Positions 41,633 to 52,247 of a stretch of 64,000 nucleotides of DNA are shown here, one piece after another. A program made the translations under genes and the position numbers. How positions within the stretch are numbered: the stretch's first letter is position 1; each line of letters opens with the position of its first letter. Where the stretch lies: positions 620,001 to 684,000 of the forward strand of contig JANFNE010000022.1 of NCBI GenBank assembly GCA_024867545.1, in the 5' to 3' direction. Under the pieces are notes generated by a model. It was not told the DNA's origin. It was given only the letters and a program-made list of their open reading frames with translations, and made no database searches. The stretch is from Phytopythium helicoides (taxonomy: Eukaryota > Oomycota > Peronosporomycetes > Pythiales > Pythiaceae).

Positions 41633-43768
41633 CTACACGTCTTTCCGCTTGATGTAGCCGCTCGAGCAGAACGCGGGCTTGCACACGTAGCGCCGCCCGA
41701 GCGAGCGGAACTTGCCCTTCTTGATGATCAGGTACGACGTCGCCACGAACAGCACGGCGGCGACCACCAGACCGTCGCGCACGCGATCGCCCAGCGGCGT
41801 CGCGTCCGAGCGCATCGTGACTGACGCGCTCACCACGGCCAGCGTCGCGATGCCGATCTCCACCAGCAGGTTCACCAGGCTGTGCTGCTGCTGGAACGTG
41901 AACGGCGACTCGTCCCGCTTGTCCGGCGCGTAGTTCCCAACCAGCAGGTCGTACGCGTCTTGGCGCACGCCGTCGCTAAAGTTGTTGAGGTAATACCGCG
42001 TGACCGAGTTGACGCCGTCCTGCAGCGCGCCGACAACGGTGCGCTTGCCTGTGCGCGTAAAGTCGGTCTTGAGCGCACCCGTGCCGGCGTACATCTTGCT
42101 CACGTAGTCGGCGTTGTCCGCCCACGCATTCTTGAACACGAGCTCGAAGTTCTCGTACGGCGAGTCCAGCACGCTCTTCGAGTCGTCGCGGTACAGCCCA
42201 AGTGATGTGAGCGTACAGCGGCGCGCGAAGAGACTCATGACAACGTTTGTCCGGTCAAGGTTGTCCATGCAGTTGACACGGAACACGCCGCGCTGGCGCG
42301 AGATCAAGCGGCCCTCGCCGTCGCACTCGAACCAGCCGTACTGCGAAAACTGGTCCTGGACCTCTGCAAGCAGCTTGGAGAGGTTGTGCCACTGCATTTT
42401 GCGGCACTCGTGGTGGAAGTCGAACCACACGTACGCAATGGGCTCAGCAAAGAGCTGCGAGAGCACTGTTGAAGAGGCTCCCTGCACGGCGCTCATCGGC
42501 ATGGACACGGCTGATTGCAGCGATCCGTTTGTTGTGCCGCTCGCACCACTGCTGCCCGACGCGCTCGTGGGCGAGTTGACTGTCGAGTTGCTGCCATTCA
42601 AGGGTAAACTGGCCGAGTTGCCGAAACGCTTTTGCACGGGCGAGCTGCTGTACACGGGCGGGGGCGTGCTCGAGTCGGAGGCGCGCGACTGCTGATTGTA
42701 TTTCTTGACGTACTTGCCGTACGCGGTGCCGAGCTGCGCCTGGTCGCGGACAGTGCTGCTCTTGCCTGCCTTGTCGATGAGGTTGACCGACGTGATGTGG
42801 CCGTAGCGCTGGATGATGTTGTCCATGTGCGCGCGGAAGGCGAGCTCGTTCCAGTCGACGATGCTCTCACGCGCCGAGAAGGCGTAGCGCGTGCGCGGCA
42901 TGTACTTGAGCGTGGCGAGCTGGTCCCAGTAGAGCGGGATGCTGCCTCGGATCTGCACGTAGGAGCAGATGGACCGGTCAGGCTTGACGACCACGACCTC
43001 GGTCTCTGCAAAGTTGGCGACGAAGCCGTCCTTGTCGACGCCGCGCACGTTGAAGCGCGTGCCGACGCGGCGCCAGCTGCGGCGCGTGAAGAATAGCAAG
43101 TCGCAGCGCTGGCCGTGGATCTCGCACTTCTTCATGACCTTGACGAAGCCCGAGATGACTGGGATGACCCAGTCGCTGAGCGCGGGGTCCTCGAGGAAGG
43201 GCGCGAGCACGGGCTTGTTCCAGAAGAAGTCCTCCTCGCTCTTGGCGGCGAGCGGCAGTGCGCGCGATCGAGCGCTGCCGCTGCCGCTGCTGCCAGTTCC
43301 GCTGGCGGCCGATGCCGTGGTGAACCGGCGCTGCGTGGATAGCGTGAGGTCGAGATCGTAGGAGAAGTAGAACGTGCGGCTGGCCGCGAGGTCGCTGAGC
43401 ATGCGGCAGTAGGCGCGCTCGTCCTTCTGCTCGCGCGCCGACGCGTGGCGGAAGAAGGAGGCGTGCGCCGCGGCCGAGACGGGCACGAGCTCGAGCGCCA
43501 GCACGCAGTAGATCTTCTCGGAGCGCGGGCCCGAGCCCACGACGCGCGAGTCGGTGACCACCGCCAGGTACGGCCCGCTCAGCAGCGAGTAGACGCCGTA
43601 CACGGCGTGCACGGGCCGGAAGGCCGTGGCGCTCGCGGGCGCCGCCGCCAGCTGCTCGAGCGCCACGTCGCCGGCCCCGGAGCTGCTCACGCGCACCCAC
43701 GGGGCGCTCGCGCCCGCGCGGCAGTCCTCCAGCACCAGCTCCGCCGCCTGCGCGTACACCTTGAACAT
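41633..43768 (-). CDS. SAC-domain phosphoinositide phosphatase (Sac1-like)
   Basis: 711 residues, one exon. SAC domain with FYFSYDLDLTLSTQRRF, FFWNKPVLAPFL, SWRRVGTRFNVRGVDKDGFV, ANFAETE, SYVQIRGSIPLYWDQ and the catalytic loop RVNCMDNLDRTNVV, a CX5R(T/S) motif (Cys, then Arg six residues later). A Ser/Pro/Asn-rich linker of about 70 residues interrupts the domain before the catalytic half. Two C-terminal hydrophobic helices (LVNLLVEIGIATLAVVSASV; DGLVVAAVLFVATSYLII) match Sac1's ER/Golgi tail anchor. It ends in basic KRKDV. Expected to dephosphorylate PI4P on ER/Golgi membranes. Confidence 0.93.
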   Translation of the reverse strand: MFKVYAQAAELVLEDCRAGASAPWVRVSSSGAGDVALEQLAAAPASATAFRPVHAVYGVYSLLSGPYLAVVTDSRVVGSGPRSEKIYCVLALELVPVSAAAHASFFRHASAREQKDERAYCRMLSDLAASRTFYFSYDLDLTLSTQRRFTTASAASGTGSSGSGSARSRALPLAAKSEEDFFWNKPVLAPFLEDPALSDWVIPVISGFVKVMKKCEIHGQRCDLLFFTRRSWRRVGTRFNVRGVDKDGFVANFAETEVVVVKPDRSICSYVQIRGSIPLYWDQLATLKYMPRTRYAFSARESIVDWNELAFRAHMDNIIQRYGHITSVNLIDKAGKSSTVRDQAQLGTAYGKYVKKYNQQSRASDSSTPPPVYSSSPVQKRFGNSASLPLNGSNSTVNSPTSASGSSGASGTTNGSLQSAVSMPMSAVQGASSTVLSQLFAEPIAYVWFDFHHECRKMQWHNLSKLLAEVQDQFSQYGWFECDGEGRLISRQRGVFRVNCMDNLDRTNVVMSLFARRCTLTSLGLYRDDSKSVLDSPYENFELVFKNAWADNADYVSKMYAGTGALKTDFTRTGKRTVVGALQDGVNSVTRYYLNNFSDGVRQDAYDLLVGNYAPDKRDESPFTFQQQHSLVNLLVEIGIATLAVVSASVTMRSDATPLGDRVRDGLVVAAVLFVATSYLIIKKGKFRSLGRRYVCKPAFCSSGYIKRKDV

Positions 43769-44095
43769 GTTGGGCAGTCGCGGAAGTGAGGGGGAAGCGA
43801 GCGAGCGGTATCGTGATGACGATTACTGTAGTATTTGATATACTGTGAGGAAGTATATTACCGCAAAAATGGATAATTAAAAACGGAAGGGTCTAGATGC
43901 GCGTTCGGTATGGTGTCCCCAAGAGTCGGTTGTTCTTCGCGACGCGATGGCGCGGCGTCTGATTATGTCGGGAGGAATGCTGCTGTGGAGCTAGGCGACT
44001 TGTCCTGGGGGTGGTAGAGTACGAGGGCGGCAGGCGGCGGAGCTTCGCTCGGCCCCGCCGCGGTGACTGCCGACGGATGGGGACGCCCACGCCGC
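43769..44095. other. Intergenic, SAC promoter and CUE-gene 3' end
   Basis: 327 bp; AT-rich near 43830-43880. The CUE gene's stop overlaps a GTAAGC donor-like site, and a possible acceptor at about 44009 would add an alternative 37-residue C-terminus ending near 43893. Confidence 0.35.
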
Positions 44096-44779
44096 TTACC
44101 GGCGGTGGTGCTTGAGCAGGTGGCGGCGGCGCGCGCCGAACGACTTGACGCACAGGCGCTCGACGTCCTCGGCGTCGGCCGACTGCGCGCGCTGCTTGCT
44201 GCTGCCCAGCGCCTGCATCTTGACGGGCGCCTGCTCAATCACCGCGAGCCGCGGGAGTCGCGCCTGCGCGTCGCTCGGCCCCGCGATGCCACCGCCGCTC
44301 GCCAGCACCTCGGCAAACGAGCGCACGCGGTCGCCGGCGCGGTCCAGCACCTCCCACTCGTCCTGCACGACGACCCACTGGTCGGCCGGCGCGCCCACGT
44401 CGCTCACGCCCGCGACCTCGCTCCAGTCGTCCTCGTCGTCCGCGGCGCGCGCGTCCTCCTCGTCGCCGTGCAGCTCGTGAAAGCACAGCGCGGGCTGCTC
44501 GCCAGCGCCAGGCGCAGCGCCAGCGCGCTCGCGCGTGAGCTCGCCCAGCATGGCCGCGGCCTCGTCCACGCGGAAGTCGGCGGCCGCCAGCACGTCGCGC
44601 AGCACGTCGCGCTCCACCGAGGGGAAGATCTCGCCCAGCAGCGACAGCTGCAGCGCGCTCGCCACCGTGTCGGCCGCGCGCACGCGGCGCGCGCGCAGCG
44701 CGTCGGCGTCGTCCACGTCCGCGAGCCACTGGGAGGCCGAGTAGTGCGTCGCCTTGCGTGCGAGCGTCATGGAAGTCAT
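44096..44779 (-). CDS. CUE-domain protein
   Basis: 227 residues from MTSMTLARKATHYSASQWLA (44779); an upstream in-frame ATG at 45010 gives a Ser/Arg-rich extension that looks non-coding. A CUE-like three-helix motif is at about 45-85 (LGEIFPSVERDVLRDVLAAA, FRVDEAAAMLGEL), which binds ubiquitin in other proteins. An acidic middle (HGDEEDARAADDEDDWSEVA) is followed by a Trp-rich segment (QWVVVQDEWEVLDRAGDRVR) and a basic C-terminus. Probably a ubiquitin-pathway or trafficking adaptor (inference). A donor-like site at the stop codon leaves an alternative spliced end possible. Confidence 0.65.
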   Translation of the reverse strand: MTSMTLARKATHYSASQWLADVDDADALRARRVRAADTVASALQLSLLGEIFPSVERDVLRDVLAAADFRVDEAAAMLGELTRERAGAAPGAGEQPALCFHELHGDEEDARAADDEDDWSEVAGVSDVGAPADQWVVVQDEWEVLDRAGDRVRSFAEVLASGGGIAGPSDAQARLPRLAVIEQAPVKMQALGSSKQRAQSADAEDVERLCVKSFGARRRHLLKHHRR

Positions 44780-45463
44780 GGCTCTAGGGTCGATGGGAGA
44801 GGTGGAGAGGTGGACGGCGGTGGGTCTTGCCGCCTTGCTGGGGGATTGGAGAATGGAGTGACGTGTTGTTGAACGGAAAGGTCGCTGAGAGGTGAGTGCT
44901 GGTTTGCTGACGATTGATGTATTGGAGATGAGAGGTTTTTGATCACTGAAATCGCTCAATCTGAGACGTTGTGTGGAGGAATGTATCGAAGATCGAAGGT
45001 AAACCCTCACTCACATTGAATCCGCGACTTGCGCTTCATCATGCCATGGCGTCGGGGTTCAGTGTGGCTTGGAGCCCCCATGCCGTGGGTGGTGGAGAGG
45101 ATGCCATGGCGATGCAAGCACCAGATGCAATGTTCACCTTCAAATACGCCAGATGAGCTGTCAGTTGCTGCAGATCTACAAATTTATGTGCGCAAAAGCG
45201 ATCTTCATAAGTCGCACTCGACCTGCTTCAGACAGGTAACCACGGGCCTTGAACTGCTCGACTTGGGATTCTCCAGCCTTGCAATCTACGTCCCCCCGGT
45301 AAATAATTCATGAGCTTCACCAGGATACCCACGACCTTCATCCCGGAATTGATCATTTAGGATTGTCGGCAGCGAGTACAAAGGAGAACATCCAAGAGCA
45401 GAGCTCCGTTTGCATTCACGGGAATAACAGGAGAGCCCATGTGTAAACTTGCATGTTTCTCTT
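44780..45463. other. Intergenic region with weak coding signals
   Basis: About 680 bp. A short plus-strand frame at about 45050-45156 reads MASGFSVAWSPHAVGGGEDA and ends soon after; it may be a 5' exon of the next gene but no join was found. Otherwise nothing. Confidence 0.3.
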
Positions 45464-46061
45464 GTAGCTGCACCTGCAACTGCTGCTGCAGTTTCTCCGG
45501 TCCTTGTCGGGGATCGCGCAAGCGACGATTGCAACTCGGACTCGGACTCGGAGCATGGCGAGAGTATGCCAGCCCAGCGCAAGCTTAACTTTGACGACAT
45601 CGACCACGACGATGACGAGGACAACTTCTCAGAAGATGAAGGATGAAGACGACGAGCACAAAACTGTCTCCAACACAACGTCCGAATGCGAGATCGCCTA
45701 TAAGGCATCTGTAAACGCGTGCCTTGCCTCCGCGGAGTTCAGGCTTCAGCGCCAGCACCAGGGCGAGTTCCAACTCCTTCGTGATGTGTCGCACGGTTGC
45801 CGTCGAGGTGATGTGATCAGCAGCAACAACAGAGCGAAGAGTATCTCTGACAGCGACAATAGCATCTCCAACGCTGAGCAGATGATCGCTTCTACCGTCG
45901 CAGCCGCAGCCACCCCCGCAGCCACTCCCACTGCTGCAGGTGCAGCCTCCCCGATTGCTTCCGTCGCACCACAGCAACACGATACTCGGTCCTTCTCACT
46001 CAGCCGATGCCGCGAGGACCAGGCCTCTAAAACTGCAGTCATGTTGAGCACCGCCGCTTAA
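45464..46061 (+). pseudogene. Hypothetical acidic/Ser-rich protein with one frame break
   Basis: After a strong acceptor-like site (TTTCTCTTGTAG, ending 45463) a frame reads ATAAAVSPVLVGDRASDDCN, then KLNFDDIDHDDDEDNFSEDE. It then continues, one base shifted near 45640, as DEDDEHKTVSNTTSECEIAY and on to 46061 (Ser/Ala-rich end). The two halves share an acidic theme, so this is probably one gene with an indel or an overlooked intron. No domain recognised. Confidence 0.35.
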
Positions 46062-46671
46062 GTTGAGGCTGTCGACCCGGACTCGCGTGTCCAAGGTCGC
46101 GACAACAGCCACCGCTGTCCGTCCGCGCTGGCGCTGAGCTCTTCATTGACTATTTTTTTATTTGTCAGCTTTGCAGTGTGCATGCGCCTCATGCTCCTCA
46201 ACAAGCGCTAGAGTATCAGCAGAAGCAGCAACACGAAGTATGCCAACTTGCAACTCTCCGTCATCTTTCGTCACGATGCTCCAGGTGGCAGTTGAAGCGC
46301 AGCCACCACGTTCACGGCAGGTGATCAATAGATTCGTGCAGCGTCGTGAATAGAGTCGAGAAAGGCCGCCTTTATCGGCATTCTGCACCAGCAGAATGCG
46401 CAGGACGGAGGTGAAGGGAGGGTGAGCTGGGCGACAATGGGGGCCATAGCAACGCGGTCCACGTGGGTGCACCGTGGAGTTAGGTCGAAGGCGGAGGTGC
46501 TGCTCGCCGGTGAATCCTTCCTGTCCGCTCGGCTCGTGGTATGACGCGTGCTTGGCTCGAATTAGCACGGTGATGACCTCGACCGCAAAGTCTCTGCCGC
46601 GTGGCTCGAGACTCCGTGCCTCGCAGTTTTCCCACGTCGACGCAATGCTTGCATCGCGCGAGATGTCGGAT
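46062..46671. other. Left flank of the inverted duplication
   Basis: About 610 bp. A minus-strand frame (46158-46568) ends with SIVTKDDGELQVGILRVAAS, which weakly resembles LAKDALQVGILHSFETLAIL in the flank beyond the right arm (59240-59300). It may be the remnant of a gene present at both outer edges. Not called as a gene. Confidence 0.3.
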
Positions 46672-47038
46672 CAGCGACCTTCGACAACCTGGAGAAAGAG
46701 ACCTCGGATCTCGATGGCGCTCAGGAAGAGTAGTAGAGTGACCACCTCGTCCACAGCTGAACTGACAATGGTCTCAATTACTCTAGTAGCGGGAATCAAC
46801 CGAGCCTGTTCGTCTCCATCGGCCACAGCTACTATTGCTGCAGAGAGCAGCAAAAAAGGCTAGCCAAGTATTTCCCTATTCGCAAAACCGCATCATTTCC
46901 ATTTGATTTACAGCGGAACACCGAGTCGGAGAGAAAAAAAAAAGCTACATGCAAATCGTTGTGCTGAGAAAGGTGAATGTAGAAATGGAGGGTTTTGTGG
47001 CCATCTACCACAGCGCCAATGCCGGGTACCCCGGCCAT

Positions 47039-48568
47039 TCACTGGCGGCTCTTGGCGCTCGCCTCGACGCTGGAGCGGCCATGGAAGCCGTGCTGGATCT
47101 CGGCAATCGTCAGGTCCGACGTCTCAGGAACCATAAAGTAGATGAAGATGATCGCCAGCGTGCACGTGCCCAGGAACGGCATGAAGCTGTAGTTGGTGAT
47201 CGCCTCCTCGAGGTACGGGAAGCCGAGGCCGATCGCGAGCGCCGCGAGCCACTTGACCATAACGAACAAACCGACGGCGTTGCCGCGAGCCGAGTCCGGG
47301 AAGAGCTCACCGATGATCGGCCAAAGGAGCGGACCGATACTCAGGTCGAAGCCGACCACGTAGATGCCAAGGAAGACGACCGACAGCCAGCCGATGCTGT
47401 ACACGAGTGACAGCGTCAGGCCGATGCAGCACAGGGCCATGACAAAGATACCGGTCAGCAGCATCGTGCGCTTGCGGAGCTTCTTCGAAATCATGGAAGC
47501 GATAGGCACCGGAATCACATTCAGGACGTCGAGGACCATGAGACCCGCGCGCGAGTCGTGGAGACCAGCATCCTTGAGAATCGACGACGAGTAGAAGAAG
47601 ACGGCGTTGATACCAACGAGCTGGTTGATGCACGTCAGACCGAACGCGACGATGACCTGGCGACGGAACTTTGTCGATAAAATGATCGACCACACACTGT
47701 CTGACTTCACCTCAGTCGGCTCCGCACTCATCACCGAAGGCAGCTTGGAGCGGCGCTCGTTCGCCTGGATCCAGCCCATCAAAGCACCAACGTTCTCCTT
47801 GCCGTACAGACGACCCAGTGCTTCCTCCGCCTCCGCATCCCGGCCCTTCGTCACCAACCACACCGGACTCTCCACCATCACCAAGAACGACAGAGCAAGG
47901 AAGCCGAGAGCGTTCAGGATCGGCACAGCCGCGATATAGCGGAATCCCGATGCCGTTCCCCAGTACCAGAACGTCGTCGCCACACCGAGGATACCGAGAG
48001 TCGCGGACAGATGCGTGTTGATGCCGAGCGCGTGGCGGTTGTGTGGGGTCGAGATCTCGCTGAAGTAGGTGTTGACGACGGCCATGGCGATACCGTTGGC
48101 GATACCGACGACGAAGCGACCAGCAGTAAACCAGGCAGCGCTTGGCGCAGAGATCTCGATGATACAACCAGCAATCATGAGGACGGTATTGTACCGCAGT
48201 GCCTGGCGGCGACCGAACTTGTTCGAGATGGTACCCGAGATAAAGGAACCACACATGCCACCGACGATCCACGCGTTCACGAGTAGCTTCCACGTCGTGG
48301 CTGTGTGACCAGGGAACATGAGGCACGTGCCTTCCTCGATGGGACGAGCCTTACACTCTTCCGTGTTGCTGAAGAGGCTGTAGTTGACTTGAGAGTTGGA
48401 CCAACCGTAGTGGAAGGCCTCGAGCATGGCGGTGAAGACGCAGACGTAGAGCACCCACGTGGGCTTGAGCGAGCGCTCCTCGGCCAGGAGCTGCGGCGGG
48501 AGCTGTCCGCCAGGCGAGACAGCGAAGGAGTAGCCAGGTGTCCCCGGCTCACGGTTTTGCGCCGTCAT
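47039..48568 (-). CDS. MFS sugar transporter (sugar porter family), copy A
   Basis: 509 residues from MTAQNREPGTPGYSFAVSPG (48568); the frame is open upstream to 48760 but that part lies in a variable 5' region. Twelve membrane segments with sugar-porter signatures: SNKFGRRQALRYN (loop 2-3), GRFVVGIANGIAMAVVNTYF, VESPVWLVTKGR, CINQLVGINAVFFYSSSILK (QLxGINxxxYY-like), GPLLWPIIGELFPDSARGNA and the C-terminal PETSDLTIAEI. Predicted H+-coupled or facilitative hexose uptake at the plasma membrane. It differs from copy C at only two residues that I see (Phe/Ile near the N-terminus, Asn/Ser near the last helices). Confidence 0.95.
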   Translation of the reverse strand: MTAQNREPGTPGYSFAVSPGGQLPPQLLAEERSLKPTWVLYVCVFTAMLEAFHYGWSNSQVNYSLFSNTEECKARPIEEGTCLMFPGHTATTWKLLVNAWIVGGMCGSFISGTISNKFGRRQALRYNTVLMIAGCIIEISAPSAAWFTAGRFVVGIANGIAMAVVNTYFSEISTPHNRHALGINTHLSATLGILGVATTFWYWGTASGFRYIAAVPILNALGFLALSFLVMVESPVWLVTKGRDAEAEEALGRLYGKENVGALMGWIQANERRSKLPSVMSAEPTEVKSDSVWSIILSTKFRRQVIVAFGLTCINQLVGINAVFFYSSSILKDAGLHDSRAGLMVLDVLNVIPVPIASMISKKLRKRTMLLTGIFVMALCCIGLTLSLVYSIGWLSVVFLGIYVVGFDLSIGPLLWPIIGELFPDSARGNAVGLFVMVKWLAALAIGLGFPYLEEAITNYSFMPFLGTCTLAIIFIYFMVPETSDLTIAEIQHGFHGRSSVEASAKSRQ

Positions 48569-49910
48569 GTGAGCTGGCTGGACTTGCTTGGGGTGGGTCT
48601 TGCTTCGAGCTCGAGCTGGCAAATTCGGAAGTGAGCGAGATGGAGGAGGGCGGCGGCCTCGAGTTTCGCGGTCTCGAGATGGGGAGTCCTCTCGGAGGTA
48701 CGCGCGATCGCAGGACCGTCCATTGTCCCGTGGTGCTTCCCACTGTGGCGGTGCAACCAAAGACTAGTTGGAGCACGACTAACCAGAGCATCACCGCCGA
48801 TTCGTGGATATAGAGAGCCCAGCTCGACCACGCGGAGTGTACCGATCGATCGTGGAAGAGATGATCAAGCGGATGCGCACAGAGCTGATCCATGCGGTAT
48901 CCTCGCAGAGATTCGCGCGATGACACACTGCCAACATGCCGACACCTTGCGTTGGCGATAGTAGTGAGCGCGTCGCCTCGGGGCCTCTGCTGCCAGCGCA
49001 TTGTTTGATTAGCCGGCCGAGCAACTATCGTTTTAATTTGGCTGGTTTTAATTTGGCTTAATCTGTTTCTTGTGGTTTTTGGCCTTCCAAAGTGGTTATT
49101 GATAAGACTGGGAGAGCTCCGGCTATGTTGCTGTGCGTGGCACCGGCCGCTCTCAGGACATCCTCAATGCTGAGCGAGGGCGAGGGACAGGATGGTGAGC
49201 CAAGATATGTGGTTGAACTTTGGTGTTTGGGGGAGGATTGTCCGAGCAGAGCACCTACATGTACGTATTTTTTCGCGTCCATTTGGAGCCAACTTGGTCC
49301 TGCATTGCATTGGTGCATTGCGTCGGTGCGATCCCAGCAGCTCTCGACAGCTTTTCCGTTGCTGCAAGCACTTGTCCACAACTATCCTACGGACGTGATT
49401 GCTTTCGCTTTGTTTCCCTTGACCATTGCATTGTTTGCAGTGTGCTTTGGAGAGAGTTGAGCTGAGTTCTTCTCCCGACGTCCCAAGCACCGGGCAAAGT
49501 TCAAGTCGACTAAAACGCTAGCGAACGAAACGATGCAGCCACGCGCCGCTGTCACCACCCTTGCTTCAGGTTTGCTGCGTTGCACGGAGGCACTCAGACT
49601 AGTCCACGTCAGAGCGCCCCTCCAACGCCGGTCTGCTTGAAGTTCGTTGTGGAGCACAAACAAACTCGGTTCCGCGCAATCCACTCACGGTCAATCAATC
49701 AATTCCTGCACACTCATCACTTTGACGGACCGAAGCGGGCAGCATTCCACTGCACTTGACAAAGAATCGGAGAGCTGGTCAAGTAGCGCCTCAAGTCCTT
49801 AATCGCCTTTAATACGTTGCCTGCTCCGTGGAATCATTGAGCCGTCGCCAATGGCTCATGAGTTGTTGCTTCGTGCGGCTCTGAAAACTCCACGTGGAGG
49901 GAGGGTCCAT

Positions 49911-50400
49911 GCTACAGTGTACTGTAGCAAGTCGAGAGCACGACGGGTGGGTGCATCGCCACATGCACCTCAGCCAGTCATGCGTGCTCACACCTCGTTG
50001 GTGCGTCGTCGTCGAGACCCTCCCGTCGACGCCATTGAATGCTATATAGTACTGTACTCCGTTCTCTGGTTGCCCACCACAAGAGTCGTGTACCGGTACA
50101 GTACTGCACCACCCCAACCCAAGCAGGGGTCTCCTGCACACTCATCAGCTAGTAGACGATGCAACACAGTACAGTATACTGTAGTGTACTGAGCTGCGCG
50201 CGGCCACAGGTTTTGCGCAGGGTCTTGCAGTGTGCATGAACTGTACAGTGCCGGCGATGCGGCATGGCCGTGCTTCCCGGTGAGACCACGCATCCGAGGG
50301 TGTAGAGAAGCTTCTGACGACGTTGTGATTTGTGAGAATCGGCCACGTGTTGCCGGTGGTGTTCTTACGGCCGGCCTCGAGCCCCATACTACAGTATTAT
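49911..50400. promoter_or_regulatory. Cluster of ACTGTA/TACAGT palindromes (left arm)
   Basis: Within 490 bp: near-palindrome GCTACAGTGTACTGTAGC (49911-49928), TAGTACTGTAC (about 50048), GTACCGGTAC (50090-50099), the perfect 14-bp palindrome TACAGTATACTGTA (50170-50183), ACTGTACAGT (50240-50249) and ATACTACAGTAT (about 50384). The density is far above expectation by eye. Could be binding sites for a dimeric regulator or remnants of a foldback element. Confidence 0.4.
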
Positions 50401-50739
50401 AACGACAGCCCAGGGCCGCAAGTATGGTGTTCATGTACCGACGAGAGCGCTATTACTGTGCAATGACGAGTTCAGAAGTGGTCAAGGGCAGCGCAATCGG
50501 CGCCCGCAATACGCCATGTACACTTTGCTTCAGCCTGTAAAGACGGCGGTGTGGAAGATAATCTAGATTACGCCGGCCTTGAACTTCCTCTCGGAAGTAC
50601 TACATTCTTCACCTCGCCTCGCTATCGCCACCACGCACCAACCCGAAAACCTTTCATCTCAATCATCTCACTCCGTCGCAATCATACGGAGCATTTTGGT
50701 GCACCCGGTACGCACTGTCGTCTAGCGCCGCCGCCGTCG

Positions 50740-50763
50740 CAGCAGCAGCAGCAGCAGCAGCAA
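50740..50763 (+). repeat. CAG microsatellite in the left arm
   Basis: Seven CAG units followed by CAA. The matching tract in the right arm has exactly the same number of units. Confidence 0.9.
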
Positions 50764-51315
50764 ACTAGAGATATAGTGTGATGGCGTCTCAGTTGGACAG
50801 TGGCTTCACGATTGCGGGATGCCGTGGTTGAACTTTTCAAAGACAACCAGTAGATGACGGGTCAGAGCCACGCTAGCTCTATCCTAAGCATCCTAAGCCG
50901 ATGCTCCTCCTCGGCTCCTCGTTCCTCGGGGCTGCGCTCGACACTTCCATGCCGTCTACGCGGTTCTGTCATCGCTCTAGCTTCGGGGGCGCTGAGTTGC
51001 ACCGGGTCGCTTGAAACAAACAGTTTGCACAGTTTGCACACGCTGTCGTGGCGACCTCTCTCCTCGAGCGGCGGCGGTCTGCTTGACCGAGGTCACGGGC
51101 GATGCGTCAATGCGATCACTTCTGAGGATGATACGTTGATGAAACTGTGCTGTGCTGTGCATCAACACGGTTTCCGGTCTTTTTGAGCACCGAGCCACAC
51201 ACACAGCATTTCTGGGTATCTTGGAGCTGCAGCCCAACTCCTTTTCGTTTTTCAAGGGCACTTGTGCGCTTGAGCTGAGGTGAATCCTGGTGGTATCATG
51301 TTACTCGCTAAACTA

Positions 51316-51826
51316 AACGATGAACCAGTCATTGTCCAAATTGAACTGTGCTTGCTACACATCTTGTTTACCCCCTTGGTTCCCAACGTCGTATCTTACG
51401 ACATAAATAAACGGATCACAAGTGATGCAGCCTCTGCATGATACGAAGTGAAACGAACGCTGGTCACACATGGAGTCTTTGGAGCCCAGCGCACCATGAA
51501 GACTGCCTAGGCGACTCAACGGACACTACACTACTCGACTGGATTTTCTCGGTCGCGTAGAAGGCTTGCCGAGAGCTCATTGGCCGCGTCGTGGATTCCA
51601 ACGCACAGTCCTAAATCCTTTCCACAACGTCGCTCCACCGGATCCTAGCAGCCGTTAAGGAGGGCCCCCTCGTTGGGAGGAACGATTCGCTAGCTGAGCA
51701 AACCGCAGCACTCCAAAGTCCCTCAGTCGTGAATTTGCAAGATGGAGTCCAAGTGGCCGCATTTCCCGGCTCACGACCCGGGGCCTCGCAGCTACTCCAA
51801 GCAGCCGGATACTTCCGGCGACGAAG
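51316..51826. other. Spacer, left part
   Basis: Unique DNA just inside the left arm. Contains an ACATAAATAAA AT-rich stretch (about 51400). No gene supported. Confidence 0.3.
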
Positions 51827-52247
51827 ATGGTGATGGAGACGAGAAGGAGCGGCACTGCCAAGTCTTTCTTCAACCTTTTCAGCTCGCAGCCACGGCGACG
51901 CCTTGCCTGTAAGCCTCGCCGATCCTTTTTCCACGGCCAGCCGGTTCGGGTTTCCTTGCTCTGTTCCCACAGTGACCAAGGCCGAATCCTCCCGAACTAC
52001 CTCAGCGCCGTTGATTCAGTTGGAGACCCGCGGGGTTCGCGGACTCAAGACGGAGGGCGGCATTACGCAGACAGGCGACGGGCGTTCAGCCCTGGCGCCA
52101 GCGAGTGAAGATGGAGACGATGGAGACGATAAAGGCGAAGGAGACAACGGTGACCAAGGTGGTGATGCCAGACAACCCAAATCGCGCGACTTTCAACGAT
52201 TCCGTGAGTGGAAAGATCCACTGGCGTTCGCAAGCGGGCGCTGGTAG
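51827..52247 (+). CDS. Small hypothetical acidic protein
   Basis: Two exons 51827-51908 and 51973-52247 joined across a 64-nt intron with a GTAAGC donor and a TTCCCACAG acceptor; 118 residues. N-terminus METRRSGTAKSFFNLFSSQP; the C-terminal half has an acidic Gly/Asp stretch (SEDGDDGDDKGEGDNGDQGG) and ends RFREWKDPLAFASGRW. No recognised domain; no signal peptide. It lies convergent with the middle transporter. The alternative frame across the first exon (from 51742) does not continue as well after splicing. Confidence 0.4.

Larger units (their letters stand above)
46672..51315 (+). repeat. Left arm of large inverted duplication
   Basis: About 4.64 kb whose reverse complement matches 54452-59034. 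The outer end is at CAGCGACCTTCGAC (46672) and the inner end at TCGCTAAACTA (51315). It contains transporter copy A at its outer side and about 2.7 kb of non-coding DNA at the inner side. An approximately 20-bp insertion relative to the right arm lies near 46720-46745. Identity is not uniform: about 49205-50820 appears identical to its partner, while the transporter promoter and both ends carry scattered differences. Confidence 0.95.
48569..51315. other. Non-coding inner part of the left arm
   Basis: About 2.7 kb. It contains the copy A promoter, a cluster of ACTGTA-type palindromes (49911-50400) and a CAG tract (50740-50763). Short frames here (for example 49809-50141 on the minus strand) recur identically in the right arm, but only because the DNA is identical. 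They lack coding character and are not called. Confidence 0.5.

Noticed and set aside
49164..49490. Possible BED-type zinc-finger remnant (AHCKQCNGQGKQSESNH) as evidence of a hAT transposon in the arms
   Set aside because: Cys/His spacing is only loosely BED-like and no DDE or dimerisation domain follows.
49809..50434. Identical small frames in both arms as candidate conserved genes
   Set aside because: They are conserved only because the arm DNA is identical; there is no synonymous-site pattern to test and the composition is not protein-like.
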